DNA of 64,000 nt, from NCBI GenBank assembly GCA_038524795.1, contig JBCBIJ010000012.1:39747-103746 (forward strand), in the 5' to 3' direction. Shown piece by piece: positions 55,322 to 63,139 of the stretch. A program made the translations under genes and the position numbers. A model generated the notes under the pieces. That model was not told where the DNA came from. It did not search any database and saw only the letters and a list, made by a program, of their open reading frames with translations. The stretch's first letter is position 1, and each line of letters opens with the position of its first letter. Source of the DNA: CALBPI01 sp038524795 (GTDB lineage Bacteria > Pseudomonadota > Gammaproteobacteria > Steroidobacterales > Woeseiaceae).

Positions 55322-56119
55322 ATGCGGCTCGTGCAGCTCTTCGTGCACCCCGTCAAAAGCATGCGCGGCAACGCCGTTGGCCAATGGGACGTCGAGGTCC
55401 AGGGCATGACCGATGACCGCCGTTGGATGGTGGTTGATGAACGCCATCGATTCGTCACGGGCCGGCTGGTTCCGGCGATCTCACGGTGTCTGGCACTGGT
55501 GACCGCCGATGGACTGCGGCTCGAGCACGATGGTCAGGTGTTTGACGTCGATACGCCCGCAACAGGTCGGCCTGTCGATGTGGTCGTCTGGAGCGATACC
55601 GTCCAGGCGTTTGACGCTGGTGATGGCGTCGCCAACTGGCTCAGCGATCGATTTGGACGTTCATTGCGTCTCGTCTGGCAGGCGGATCCGCGCTCTCGGC
55701 CACTCGCCGAAGAACGCCGCGCGACGCCCAACGATGTTGTGAGCTTCGCCGACGGCTACCCGCTGCTCGCCATGACCACCGCGTCACTGGCAGAACTCAA
55801 CGGGCGACTCGAGTTGCCCGTGACGGCGCGCAACTTCCGGCCCAATCTCGTGATCGACACCGAGACACCGTTCGAAGAGGATGGCTGGCACACGATTGAC
55901 GTCGGCGGCGTTCCTTTCCGCGCCATCTCACCATGCTCGCGTTGCATCTTTACGACCGTGGATCCGGCCACGGGACAAAAACGCGAAGATCGTGAGCCTC
56001 TGGCCACGCTGTCCGGTTACCGGCGCGATGCCGAGACCGGGAAGATCTTGTTCGGTGTCAACCTGATTCCGCTTGAGACAGGTCGCATCGGTGTCGGCGA
56101 TCCGGTTAGCCTGCGCTAG
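55322..56119 (+). CDS. MOSC-domain protein (YcbX/mARC-like)
   Basis: From the ATG at 55322, which follows a strong GGAGGAG, this is a 265-aa protein. It has the N-terminal MOSC beta-barrel domain (LVQLFVHPVKSMRGNAV) and the C-terminal MOSC domain with the conserved FRPNLVIDT and PCSRCIFTTVD; the cysteine binds the molybdenum of the cofactor. Family members reduce N-hydroxylated compounds. A C-terminal ferredoxin domain, present in E. coli YcbX, is absent. Its last 14 bp overlap the convergent SDR gene. Confidence 0.9.
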   Translation: MRLVQLFVHPVKSMRGNAVGQWDVEVQGMTDDRRWMVVDERHRFVTGRLVPAISRCLALVTADGLRLEHDGQVFDVDTPATGRPVDVVVWSDTVQAFDAGDGVANWLSDRFGRSLRLVWQADPRSRPLAEERRATPNDVVSFADGYPLLAMTTASLAELNGRLELPVTARNFRPNLVIDTETPFEEDGWHTIDVGGVPFRAISPCSRCIFTTVDPATGQKREDREPLATLSGYRRDAETGKILFGVNLIPLETGRIGVGDPVSLR

Positions 56120-57050
56120 CGTCGCTCGACGCAAGCTGCTGCCTAAGAAACTCGATGAGTGCGTCGGTGGGTTGCGAGCGATCGCGCGTAAAACCATAGG
56201 CGTGCGTCTTGCGCGCCTTGCGATCAAACCAGATGCTGGCGCTGTCGGTTTCGGGTCGCTGCCGCGCCAGCCAGACGATCGTGTCGGCGCCTTGCTCGGC
56301 GTTGCGCAACACCGGTGAGAGCAGGCGCCGGAACGTGGGCAAAGACTGCTTTACGCCCGCTGTGTCGACCCAGCCCGGGTGCATCACGTAGAAACTGCGG
56401 CCAGGATGTGCGGCCTGCCAGTGCTCGTTGAGTGCGACCTGGGCGCGCTTTTGGACGGCATAAGCTGTCTGGCCATCGTGTGTCCCGGCATCGTCCGTGG
56501 CCAGTGCTGCAATAACGAGTGGTGCCATGTACATACCACCAGATGCGACGGTGATGATGATGGCATCCTCCGCCAGCAGGCCCCGCGAGATGGCGCGTTC
56601 CGTGAGCCGGAACTGATTGAGAAGGTTCACGGCGAACTGCTTGTCGAGGCCCGCGCTGTTGCGCGCGTGCTCATGCAGCATGACGCCCACGTTGTTGACG
56701 AGGATGTCTATGGTGTCACCGGCGGACTCGAGTCGATCGAGCAGGGCGTCGATGTCGGCGGGCTCGGCGAGGTCGACCACTTCGCTGGTGACGGGTTTGG
56801 GCAATGACGCATTGAGACCCGCAAGCTTCTCGGAGTCACGCGCGACAGCGGTGACTTTGGCACCGGCCGCCTGGCAGCCCGCAGCTGTGGCCGCGCCAAT
56901 CCCGCCACTCGCGCCTGTGATCAATACGTGCTTGCCTTCGAGGCTGTCCCCGTCCGTGCGCCAGAACAGGCGCCGGACGAGGTAACCGATGGCCGTGAAG
57001 CTCAGGCCAAAGCGGCCGTAAAACAGAATGATGCCAAGCAGCAGTCGCAT
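56106..57050 (-). CDS. short-chain dehydrogenase/reductase, membrane-linked
   Basis: This 314-aa SDR has a hydrophobic N-terminus (LLLGIILFYGRFGLSFTAIGYL) ahead of the cofactor motif ITGASGGIGAA, then NNVGV and the catalytic YAVQK. The arrangement resembles human DHRS12/WWOX-like reductases and their bacterial homologues. The substrate is unknown but may be lipophilic, given the probable membrane attachment. The next gene on the strand, the patatin-like gene, lies 65 bp upstream. Confidence 0.88.
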   Translation of the reverse strand: MRLLLGIILFYGRFGLSFTAIGYLVRRLFWRTDGDSLEGKHVLITGASGGIGAATAAGCQAAGAKVTAVARDSEKLAGLNASLPKPVTSEVVDLAEPADIDALLDRLESAGDTIDILVNNVGVMLHEHARNSAGLDKQFAVNLLNQFRLTERAISRGLLAEDAIIITVASGGMYMAPLVIAALATDDAGTHDGQTAYAVQKRAQVALNEHWQAAHPGRSFYVMHPGWVDTAGVKQSLPTFRRLLSPVLRNAEQGADTIVWLARQRPETDSASIWFDRKARKTHAYGFTRDRSQPTDALIEFLRQQLASSDASAG

Positions 57051-57115
57051 GTCAGGGTCCTGTTAGTGATGTCGGGCATTGCCGCGCATGAGTTCGTCGG
57101 CTGTGGCGTTCGGAT

Positions 57116-58090
57116 TCACGCTTTACCCGAGGAGGCGCTGAAGGCGATCGGGTGCGCGCCCGAACGCTGGTAGTTGCGAATGGCGCGTTCCGCGCGCTCG
57201 TAGCCGATGTCGATCATCTCGGCGGCGCGATCGAATTCCCAGAACTGGCAAACGTCGCGCGGTACAGAAATCACCATATCGGGACGGTAGGCCGCGAGCT
57301 TCAGACGCGCGATGGCGTTCTGCATAATCTCGATGGTTTGCGTGCTCATTTGCAGGAAGCCCGGTTCGTCGTCCTTACCCGAAGATCCGTCACGGCTCGG
57401 TGTGAGTTTGTCGACGAATTCTGCGATAGCTCTGGCGTAACCACTCTTGCCGCTACTTTCCGGTTCTGGCTCAGTCTCGGGGTCCGGGGTCGATGCTTCG
57501 CCTGTCGCGAGGCCTTCGCGCGGGCCGTTGAGATCGACAGCCACAATTAGCGCACCGCCATGATTGAGCGTCGGGGCGATGGGCAACGGGTTGACGAGTC
57601 CGCCGTCCGCGAGCAGTCGACCGTTGATACGCAACGGTGAGATGAGCGTGGGAATGGCCGTCGAAGCACGAATCGCGTTAAAGAGCGAACCGCGCGACAA
57701 CCAGACTTCACTCTGATCGAGCATGTCGGTCGCCACGGCCGTGAAGCCGACGGCCAGTTGTTCGATATTGGCGTCACCGACCAGCTCGCAGATGGCGTCG
57801 ATGACCTTGTCGCCCTTGATGATGGCACCGCGGCGAAACGAGAAGTCGAGCAGCCTGAGCATGTCGCGGCGTGTGAGCTCGCGCGCCCAGGACTCGTAGG
57901 TGTCGAGTCGTCCTGCCGCGTAGATGCCGCCTACGAGCGCGCCGACGGAGGTGCCCGCAATGTACCCGACGTCGTAGCCGCGTGCTTCAAGGCAGCGAAT
58001 GACGCCGATGTGCGCCAGGCCCCTGGCGCCACCGCTGCCGAGCGCCAGCGATATCCGCGGTTTGCCGATGTGGTCGTCGCTGTGCGTCAT
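57116..58090 (-). CDS. patatin-like phospholipase (RssA family)
   Basis: This 324-aa protein starts at the ATG complementary to 58088-58090 (MTHSDDHIGKPRISLALGSGG); the open frame further upstream runs through the sigma-54 promoter region and is not coding. The oxyanion loop is GSGGARGLAH, the nucleophile Ser is in GTSVG, and the catalytic Asp is in ADGGLV. A Pro/Glu-rich acidic linker (PDPETEPEPES) splits the C-terminal part. It is likely a lipid acyl hydrolase. Confidence 0.92.
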   Translation of the reverse strand: MTHSDDHIGKPRISLALGSGGARGLAHIGVIRCLEARGYDVGYIAGTSVGALVGGIYAAGRLDTYESWARELTRRDMLRLLDFSFRRGAIIKGDKVIDAICELVGDANIEQLAVGFTAVATDMLDQSEVWLSRGSLFNAIRASTAIPTLISPLRINGRLLADGGLVNPLPIAPTLNHGGALIVAVDLNGPREGLATGEASTPDPETEPEPESSGKSGYARAIAEFVDKLTPSRDGSSGKDDEPGFLQMSTQTIEIMQNAIARLKLAAYRPDMVISVPRDVCQFWEFDRAAEMIDIGYERAERAIRNYQRSGAHPIAFSASSGKA

Positions 58091-58121
58091 GGGGCGCGCA
58101 GTGTACCGCGCGACCGGAGGA

Positions 58122-58179
58122 GTGTCCGCAAAAGTGTCCGCCCAGGCATCGGACGGACGGTCAGCCGCCCGCCGGACAC
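58122..58179 (+). promoter_or_regulatory. upstream activator elements of the sigma-54 promoter
   Basis: GTGTCCG occurs at 58122-58128 and 58134-58140, and its complement CGGACAC at 58173-58179. GTCCG (58136-58140) and CGGAC (58150-58154) form a symmetric site with a 9-bp centre, and GGACGGACGG follows. The centre of this site is about 115 bp upstream of the expected transcription start, the usual distance for an NtrC-family enhancer. Confidence 0.6.
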
Positions 58180-58233
58180 ATTGGTTACCCAAGAAACATG
58201 AGCCTGGTTAGAGACTTACGGGTTTTCTCCAAC

Positions 58234-58250
58234 TTGGCACGGGCGTTGCA
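58234..58250 (+). promoter_or_regulatory. sigma-54 (RpoN) promoter
   Basis: TTGGCACGGGCGTTGCA matches the sigma-54 consensus TGGCACG-N4-TTGCA exactly. The -24 GG (58236-58237) and -12 GC (58248-58249) are 10 bp apart, as required. The first gene downstream starts at 58281, and the operon includes a sigma-54-dependent regulator. Confidence 0.88.
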
Positions 58251-58280
58251 ACGTGTTTATCGGGCAAGCGGAGTACCGAT

Positions 58281-58496
58281 ATGTACAGCAAGCAACAGAT
58301 CAGACTCTTCACATGGATCGCGGGCATCGTATTTGTCAGCTTCGACCTCGCGGTCGTCGCCTGGAGCATGGACCGCGCCGAGTCCGCGGCTTGCACGGCA
58401 ACGCCGTCCTTATCGAGTGCACAGCTGCAGGCGCCCACGGCCGCGCTCTTCGCGCCGGCGCTCCTCGTGCTGACCGACAACACGGAGCGCGGTTGA
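58281..58496 (+). CDS. 71-aa membrane peptide heading the sigma-54 operon
   Basis: This small gene starts at ATG 58281, 7 nt after a GGAG, and ends one base before the adaptor gene. Residues 6-28 (QIRLFTWIAGIVFVSFDLAVVAW) form one membrane helix; the rest is Ala/Ser/Thr-rich and probably periplasmic, with one cysteine. It has no recognisable family. Its position as the first gene after the promoter, its good ribosome binding site and the tight spacing support it as a real gene. Confidence 0.62.
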   Translation: MYSKQQIRLFTWIAGIVFVSFDLAVVAWSMDRAESAACTATPSLSSAQLQAPTAALFAPALLVLTDNTERG

Positions 58497-58497
58497 C

Positions 58498-59805
58498 ATG
58501 GCATTGCAGCCCGTGAATGACAACACACCAACGGCCGCCGGTATTCGTGGCACTGAAGCCCAGGACCGGGTGGTTGCTCAGCCGCGTCGGCACTGGGCCG
58601 TCTGGGCGGCGCTGGCCGTAGGCCTGGTCGTCGCGGCTGTCGTGCTGTCCAACATGGCCAGCACCTGGGCCCGCGCAGACGTCACAGTGGCGCGTGAGCG
58701 ACTGCGCATCGCTGAGGTCACGCAGGGCCGCTTCGTTCGCGATGTGGCGATTCAGGGCGAAATCGTCGCGGCCGTGAAGCCGACGCTGTTCGCACCGTCG
58801 GCCGGCAAGGTCGCTCTGCGTGTGGCGCCTGGCGACGTGGTCTCCACGGGTGATGTGATCGCAGAGATCGACAGCCCGACGCTAAAGAACTCACTGGATC
58901 AGGCGCGCGCGCTACTGCAGTCGCAACAGATCGCGCTCGAGCGCGAAGTCATTACCGGGCGGCAGACGGATTTGCAGAACCAGCAAGCTGTCGACTTGGC
59001 AGAGGTCGCCATCAAGGCAGCCGAACGTGAGCTCCGTCGTGCCGAACAGAGCTGGGAGTATCAGGTGATCTCCCGTCAGGACTACGAGAAGGCTGTTGAC
59101 GACCTGGCACGGGCGCAACTCGAATACACGCACAAGCAGGCCGACGCTCAGCTGTTTCGCGAACGCCAGGACTTCGAAGAGCGCGCCCAGGCGCTCGAGA
59201 TGCAGCAGCAGGAGTTGCGGGTCGCCGAACTCGAACGGCAGGTCAGTGCACTTAGCGTGCGTTCGCCTGTCGCTGGCGTAGTCGGCAGCCTGCTGGTAGA
59301 AGACCGCAGCGCGGTTGCCGCCGACCTCCCGCTCGTGAGCGTTGTCGATCTCACGCGTCTCGAACTTGAGGTACCGCTGGTACAGGGCTACGCCGATGAC
59401 ATTGCCGTTGGAATGCCCGCGACGATCAACTACCAGGGCACCACGTTTGCGGCGCGCGTGTCTTCGATTTCACCCGAGGTCACAAACAACACCGTGGCCA
59501 CGCGGATCGCGTTCGTCGATGGCCAGCCCGAGGGTCTACGTCAGAACCAGCGACTCACGGGACGGATCGAAATCGAAACGGTGGAAAACGCGTTCATGAT
59601 CCCGCGCGGACCCTATTTCAACAGCGACGGTGGCCGCGCCGTGTACCTCATCGACGGCGACTTTGCCATCCGCACACCGGTCACGGTTGGCGCCACGAGC
59701 ACCTCAGTCATCCAGGTGCTGTCGGGCGTCAACGTGGGCGATCGCATCGTCGTATCCAACACGCAGGCGTTCGAAGGAGCGCCTGAAGTCCTCATCACAG
59801 ACTGA
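58498..59805 (+). CDS. HlyD/MacA-type periplasmic adaptor of an ABC exporter
   Basis: This 435-aa membrane-fusion protein has an N-terminal anchor (about residues 33-52), then the first half of a lipoyl domain (VAIQGEIVAAVKPTLFAPSAGKV), a coiled-coil hairpin (about 125-255, rich in Gln/Glu/Arg), the second lipoyl half (LSVRSPVAGVVGSL), a beta-barrel domain and a membrane-proximal domain. It links an inner-membrane ABC transporter to an outer-membrane channel; no TolC-like gene is in the window. It starts one base after the small membrane-peptide gene. Confidence 0.9.
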   Translation: MALQPVNDNTPTAAGIRGTEAQDRVVAQPRRHWAVWAALAVGLVVAAVVLSNMASTWARADVTVARERLRIAEVTQGRFVRDVAIQGEIVAAVKPTLFAPSAGKVALRVAPGDVVSTGDVIAEIDSPTLKNSLDQARALLQSQQIALEREVITGRQTDLQNQQAVDLAEVAIKAAERELRRAEQSWEYQVISRQDYEKAVDDLARAQLEYTHKQADAQLFRERQDFEERAQALEMQQQELRVAELERQVSALSVRSPVAGVVGSLLVEDRSAVAADLPLVSVVDLTRLELEVPLVQGYADDIAVGMPATINYQGTTFAARVSSISPEVTNNTVATRIAFVDGQPEGLRQNQRLTGRIEIETVENAFMIPRGPYFNSDGGRAVYLIDGDFAIRTPVTVGATSTSVIQVLSGVNVGDRIVVSNTQAFEGAPEVLITD

Positions 59806-59845
59806 TTCAAGAACCAAGAACGCCAAGCGCGAGGAGTAGCACGCC

Positions 59846-60571
59846 ATGCTCGACATGCAGGACATCACGAAAGTTTACGCGGCCGGTCTCATCGAGACGC
59901 ACGCACTGCGCAGCCTGAACCTCGAGGTCAAGTCCGGCGAGTTCGTCGCCGTCACGGGGCCCTCTGGCTCCGGCAAGACCACGTTCCTAAACATCGCCGG
60001 TTTGCTGGAGTCTCCCTCGGGCGGCCGCTACCTGCTCGACGGCCAGGACGTCTCGAGCTTCGGTGACAACGCGCGCTCGAAGATTCGCAACGAAAAGATC
60101 GGCTTCATCTTTCAGGCGTTCAACCTGATTCCCGACCTCAATATCGCCGACAACGTGGATGTGCCGCTGCGCTACCGCGGCTTCTCGGGTAGTGAGCGCA
60201 AACGCCGCATAGACGAGGCCTTGGAGCTCGTCGGGTTGAGCTCGCGTCGCAATCATCTGCCAGCGCAGCTTTCAGGTGGGCAGCAGCAACGCGTCGCGAT
60301 TGCGCGGGCGCTTGCCGGTGACCCAGCCCTGCTGCTTGCTGACGAGCCCACGGGCAACCTCGACTCACTCATGGCGCGTCAGGTTATGGACCTGCTTGAG
60401 GAGATTAACGCACGCGGCACGACGATCATCATGGTGACGCATGACCCCGAACTCGCGCGTCGCGCCGGTCGCAATGTGCACCTGCTTGACGGCCAGGTGT
60501 CCGACTTCCAGCCGCTCGAGCCGCCGCCGGCGGAGGCTGAGGACGATGACGGCGTGCGCTCTGTCGCCTGA
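59846..60571 (+). CDS. ABC transporter ATP-binding protein (LolD/MacB-type)
   Basis: This 241-aa ATPase has Walker A GPSGSGKTT (38-46), the signature LSGGQQQRVAIARAL, Walker B LLLADEPTG and a switch His in VTHDP. It belongs to the LolD/FtsE/MacB group, which energises type VII mechanotransmission transporters. The C-terminus is acidic. The start codon follows GGAG. It works with the two FtsX-like permeases encoded next to it. Confidence 0.95.
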   Translation: MLDMQDITKVYAAGLIETHALRSLNLEVKSGEFVAVTGPSGSGKTTFLNIAGLLESPSGGRYLLDGQDVSSFGDNARSKIRNEKIGFIFQAFNLIPDLNIADNVDVPLRYRGFSGSERKRRIDEALELVGLSSRRNHLPAQLSGGQQQRVAIARALAGDPALLLADEPTGNLDSLMARQVMDLLEEINARGTTIIMVTHDPELARRAGRNVHLLDGQVSDFQPLEPPPAEAEDDDGVRSVA

Positions 60572-60583
60572 TTGGGGATTGCC

Positions 60584-61903
60584 ATGACAGCTTACTACTT
60601 GAAACTTGCGTGGCTCAGCGTTCGAAAGAACCCGTTATTGACGTCGCTCATGATCGGCGCGATTGCGCTGGGCATCGGCGTGTCCATGACGACGCTAACG
60701 CTCTACCACGTCATGTCGTCGGACCCGCTGCCGCAGAAGAGCGATCGAGTCTTTGCAGTGCAGCTCGATACCTGGAATCCCGACGACCCCTATTACGAGC
60801 GTGATGAGGGTAGTGCACCGCCGCCGCAAACGACGTTCCGTGATTCGATGGCGCTTATGGAGAGTGACATCCCGACACATCAGGCCGTCATGTTGCACCG
60901 CGGTTTCGCAGCGCGCCTCGATGAGGATGGCGCCCGTCCAGAGCGTCTGTCGACGCGTGCGACCTACGGCGACTTTTTTCCGATGTTTGACGTGCCGTTC
61001 CTGTTTGGCAGCGGCTGGGATCGCAATGCCGATAGTCGAGCGGAGCGCGTCGTGGTGCTCTCTAAACGCATTAACGATAAGTTTTTTGGTGGCAAAGACT
61101 CGGTGGGTGAACGTCTCATGCTGGATGGCTCGCCGTTTACTGTCGTGGGCGTCATTGACGAGTGGCGGCCGATCCCGCATTTCTACGATTTGAACGGCGG
61201 CGACTTCGACGACAGTGAAGAGCTGTTTGTCCCCTTCCAGGTACCGATCTCACTCGAGTACCACGCGGACGGCAGCACCAACTGTTGGAAACCCGAACGT
61301 ATCGAGTCCTACCAGGACTTTCTGCAAAGCGAGTGCGTTTGGCTGCAGCACTGGGCACAGCTCGACTCTGATGCGCAGCGCGATGAGTTTCAGGCGTTCA
61401 TTGATGCCTATGCGCTGGAGCAGCGGAAGTTGGGCCGCTTCGGCCGACCTCTCGATAACCGACTGAGTGACATCATGACCTGGCTTGAGTTTCGTGAAGT
61501 GGTCAGTGATGACAACCGCCTGCTCATGGTGCTTGCCTTCATGTTCCTGGCGATCTGTCTCCTGAACACAATCGGCTTGATGCTTGCCAAGTTCATCAAC
61601 CGCGCGCCGCTTGTCGGCGTTCGACGCGCGCTGGGCGCAAGCCGGTTCGACATCATTCGTCAGCACGGCGTTGAGGTTCTGATCATTGGCATTATGGGCG
61701 GCCTTGCGGGGCTGGTTTTGTCCTGGGCAGGCCTGATCGCCGTGCGTTCGTGGTATCGAGGCTACGAGTACCTTGCGCATCTCGATCCGGCCATGGTGGT
61801 TTCTGCCATCGGTCTTGCCGTGTTTTCCGCGGCACTGGCCGGTCTCTACCCGACCTGGCGTATCAGCCGGATTCAGCCTGCTGTCCACTTAAAGGCGCAA
61901 TAG
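60584..61903 (+). CDS. FtsX/MacB-like ABC permease, first copy
   Basis: This 439-aa permease begins at ATG 60584, after GGGGA; a TTG at 60572 is possible but lacks a proper ribosome binding site. It has the type VII layout: one N-terminal helix (about 19-42), a large periplasmic MacB-PCD domain (about 45-305), then three helices, with the motif LVGVRRALGASRFDIIRQH near the cytosolic coupling region. It differs in sequence from the second permease, so the transporter is probably a heterodimer, as in LolCE. Confidence 0.9.
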   Translation: MTAYYLKLAWLSVRKNPLLTSLMIGAIALGIGVSMTTLTLYHVMSSDPLPQKSDRVFAVQLDTWNPDDPYYERDEGSAPPPQTTFRDSMALMESDIPTHQAVMLHRGFAARLDEDGARPERLSTRATYGDFFPMFDVPFLFGSGWDRNADSRAERVVVLSKRINDKFFGGKDSVGERLMLDGSPFTVVGVIDEWRPIPHFYDLNGGDFDDSEELFVPFQVPISLEYHADGSTNCWKPERIESYQDFLQSECVWLQHWAQLDSDAQRDEFQAFIDAYALEQRKLGRFGRPLDNRLSDIMTWLEFREVVSDDNRLLMVLAFMFLAICLLNTIGLMLAKFINRAPLVGVRRALGASRFDIIRQHGVEVLIIGIMGGLAGLVLSWAGLIAVRSWYRGYEYLAHLDPAMVVSAIGLAVFSAALAGLYPTWRISRIQPAVHLKAQ

Positions 61904-61919
61904 CGCGGAGATCTCTGAT

Positions 61920-63119
61920 ATGGAAATTCGACCCATTCTTTCGACGCTCCTGCGTAACAAGACCGGCGCGATTCTCATTGCGCTGCAGATTGCGCTGACG
62001 ATGGCGGTGGTTATCAACGCGGCCTTTGTGATTCAGGATCGGCGCGACACCATGGCCAAGACGACGGGTGTTGACGACAGCAGCCTCATTCTTGCGCGTG
62101 CATTGCAAACCGATCGAGACATCGATGTCCGCAGTATCGTGGAACGCGACACAGCGGCCTTGATGGCGATAGATGGCGTGCAGCAGGTTTCAAAGATCTC
62201 CACGGTGCCGCTGTCAAACTCAGGCTCGAGCCAGACATTCTCAAAGTCGGCCGAGCTTGAAGATGGCAGCTGGTTCAATCTGGCGTACTACCAGACCGAC
62301 GCCGTTGCCACGGAGACGCTGGGCTTGGAAATCACCCGCGGGCGCTGGTTCCGAGACGACGAGATCGTCTACAACCCGGCCGATGGCGAAGTGCCGCGCG
62401 TGAAGGTGTTGTCTGACGCCGTGGCCGACGAAGTCTTCGAAGGTGAGGACCCCATCGGGAAGTTCATTTACACGAGCCGCGGGGATGCCATTGAGATCAT
62501 CGGCACGATCGCGTCCGTGGGGCGCCCCTGGTACAACTGGGGCGAGCTTTACGCGACATCGTTTACGCCGTTTGTCGAGATCAACTACATGTACGCGATC
62601 CGCACGGCGCCAGAGGACCGCGATCGCTTGATCCCGATCATTGAGGAGACTCTGGTCGAGCTGGATACGGATCGTCTCGTGGGTGAGCCTCGGACGCACA
62701 GTGAAGTGATCGCGCGCACCTATTCACGCGACGTCGCGATGAACCGCATGCTGACGATTGTGATGGCGCTCGTCGTATCCATCACGGCACTGGGCATTGT
62801 CGGCCTCGCTAGCTTCAGTGTTGCGCAGCGGCGGCGCCAGATCGGTACGCGTCGCGCGGTGGGCGCGCGCCGTCACCACATCCTGAGCTACTTCCTTGTC
62901 GAGAACTGGCTGATTACGACAGGTGGCATTGTGCTGGGTCTCGCGTTGTCGTTTGGGCTCAATTACTGGCTGGTGACGAAGTACACTTTGCCCAAGCTCG
63001 ATCCGGTGGCGTTGCCGCTGGTCGTACTCGGCTTGTGGGCTGTCGGCCTTCTGGCCGCGGCGGGGCCGGCTCGCAAGGCGACGGGAATTGACCCAGCCAT
63101 TGCGACGCGAACGGTGTAA
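61920..63119 (+). CDS. FtsX/MacB-like ABC permease, second copy
   Basis: This 399-aa permease has the same layout: an N-terminal helix (about 16-37), a periplasmic domain and three C-terminal helices, with RRRQIGTRRAVGARRHHILSY as the coupling-helix region. The ATG follows GGAGA. It lies 16 bp after the first permease gene. The periplasmic part contains RGRWFRDDE and VLSDAVADEVFEGEDPIGK motifs typical of MacB-PCD domains. Confidence 0.9.
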   Translation: MEIRPILSTLLRNKTGAILIALQIALTMAVVINAAFVIQDRRDTMAKTTGVDDSSLILARALQTDRDIDVRSIVERDTAALMAIDGVQQVSKISTVPLSNSGSSQTFSKSAELEDGSWFNLAYYQTDAVATETLGLEITRGRWFRDDEIVYNPADGEVPRVKVLSDAVADEVFEGEDPIGKFIYTSRGDAIEIIGTIASVGRPWYNWGELYATSFTPFVEINYMYAIRTAPEDRDRLIPIIEETLVELDTDRLVGEPRTHSEVIARTYSRDVAMNRMLTIVMALVVSITALGIVGLASFSVAQRRRQIGTRRAVGARRHHILSYFLVENWLITTGGIVLGLALSFGLNYWLVTKYTLPKLDPVALPLVVLGLWAVGLLAAAGPARKATGIDPAIATRTV

Positions 63120-63139
63120 ACCAGAACAGACGGAGACTC

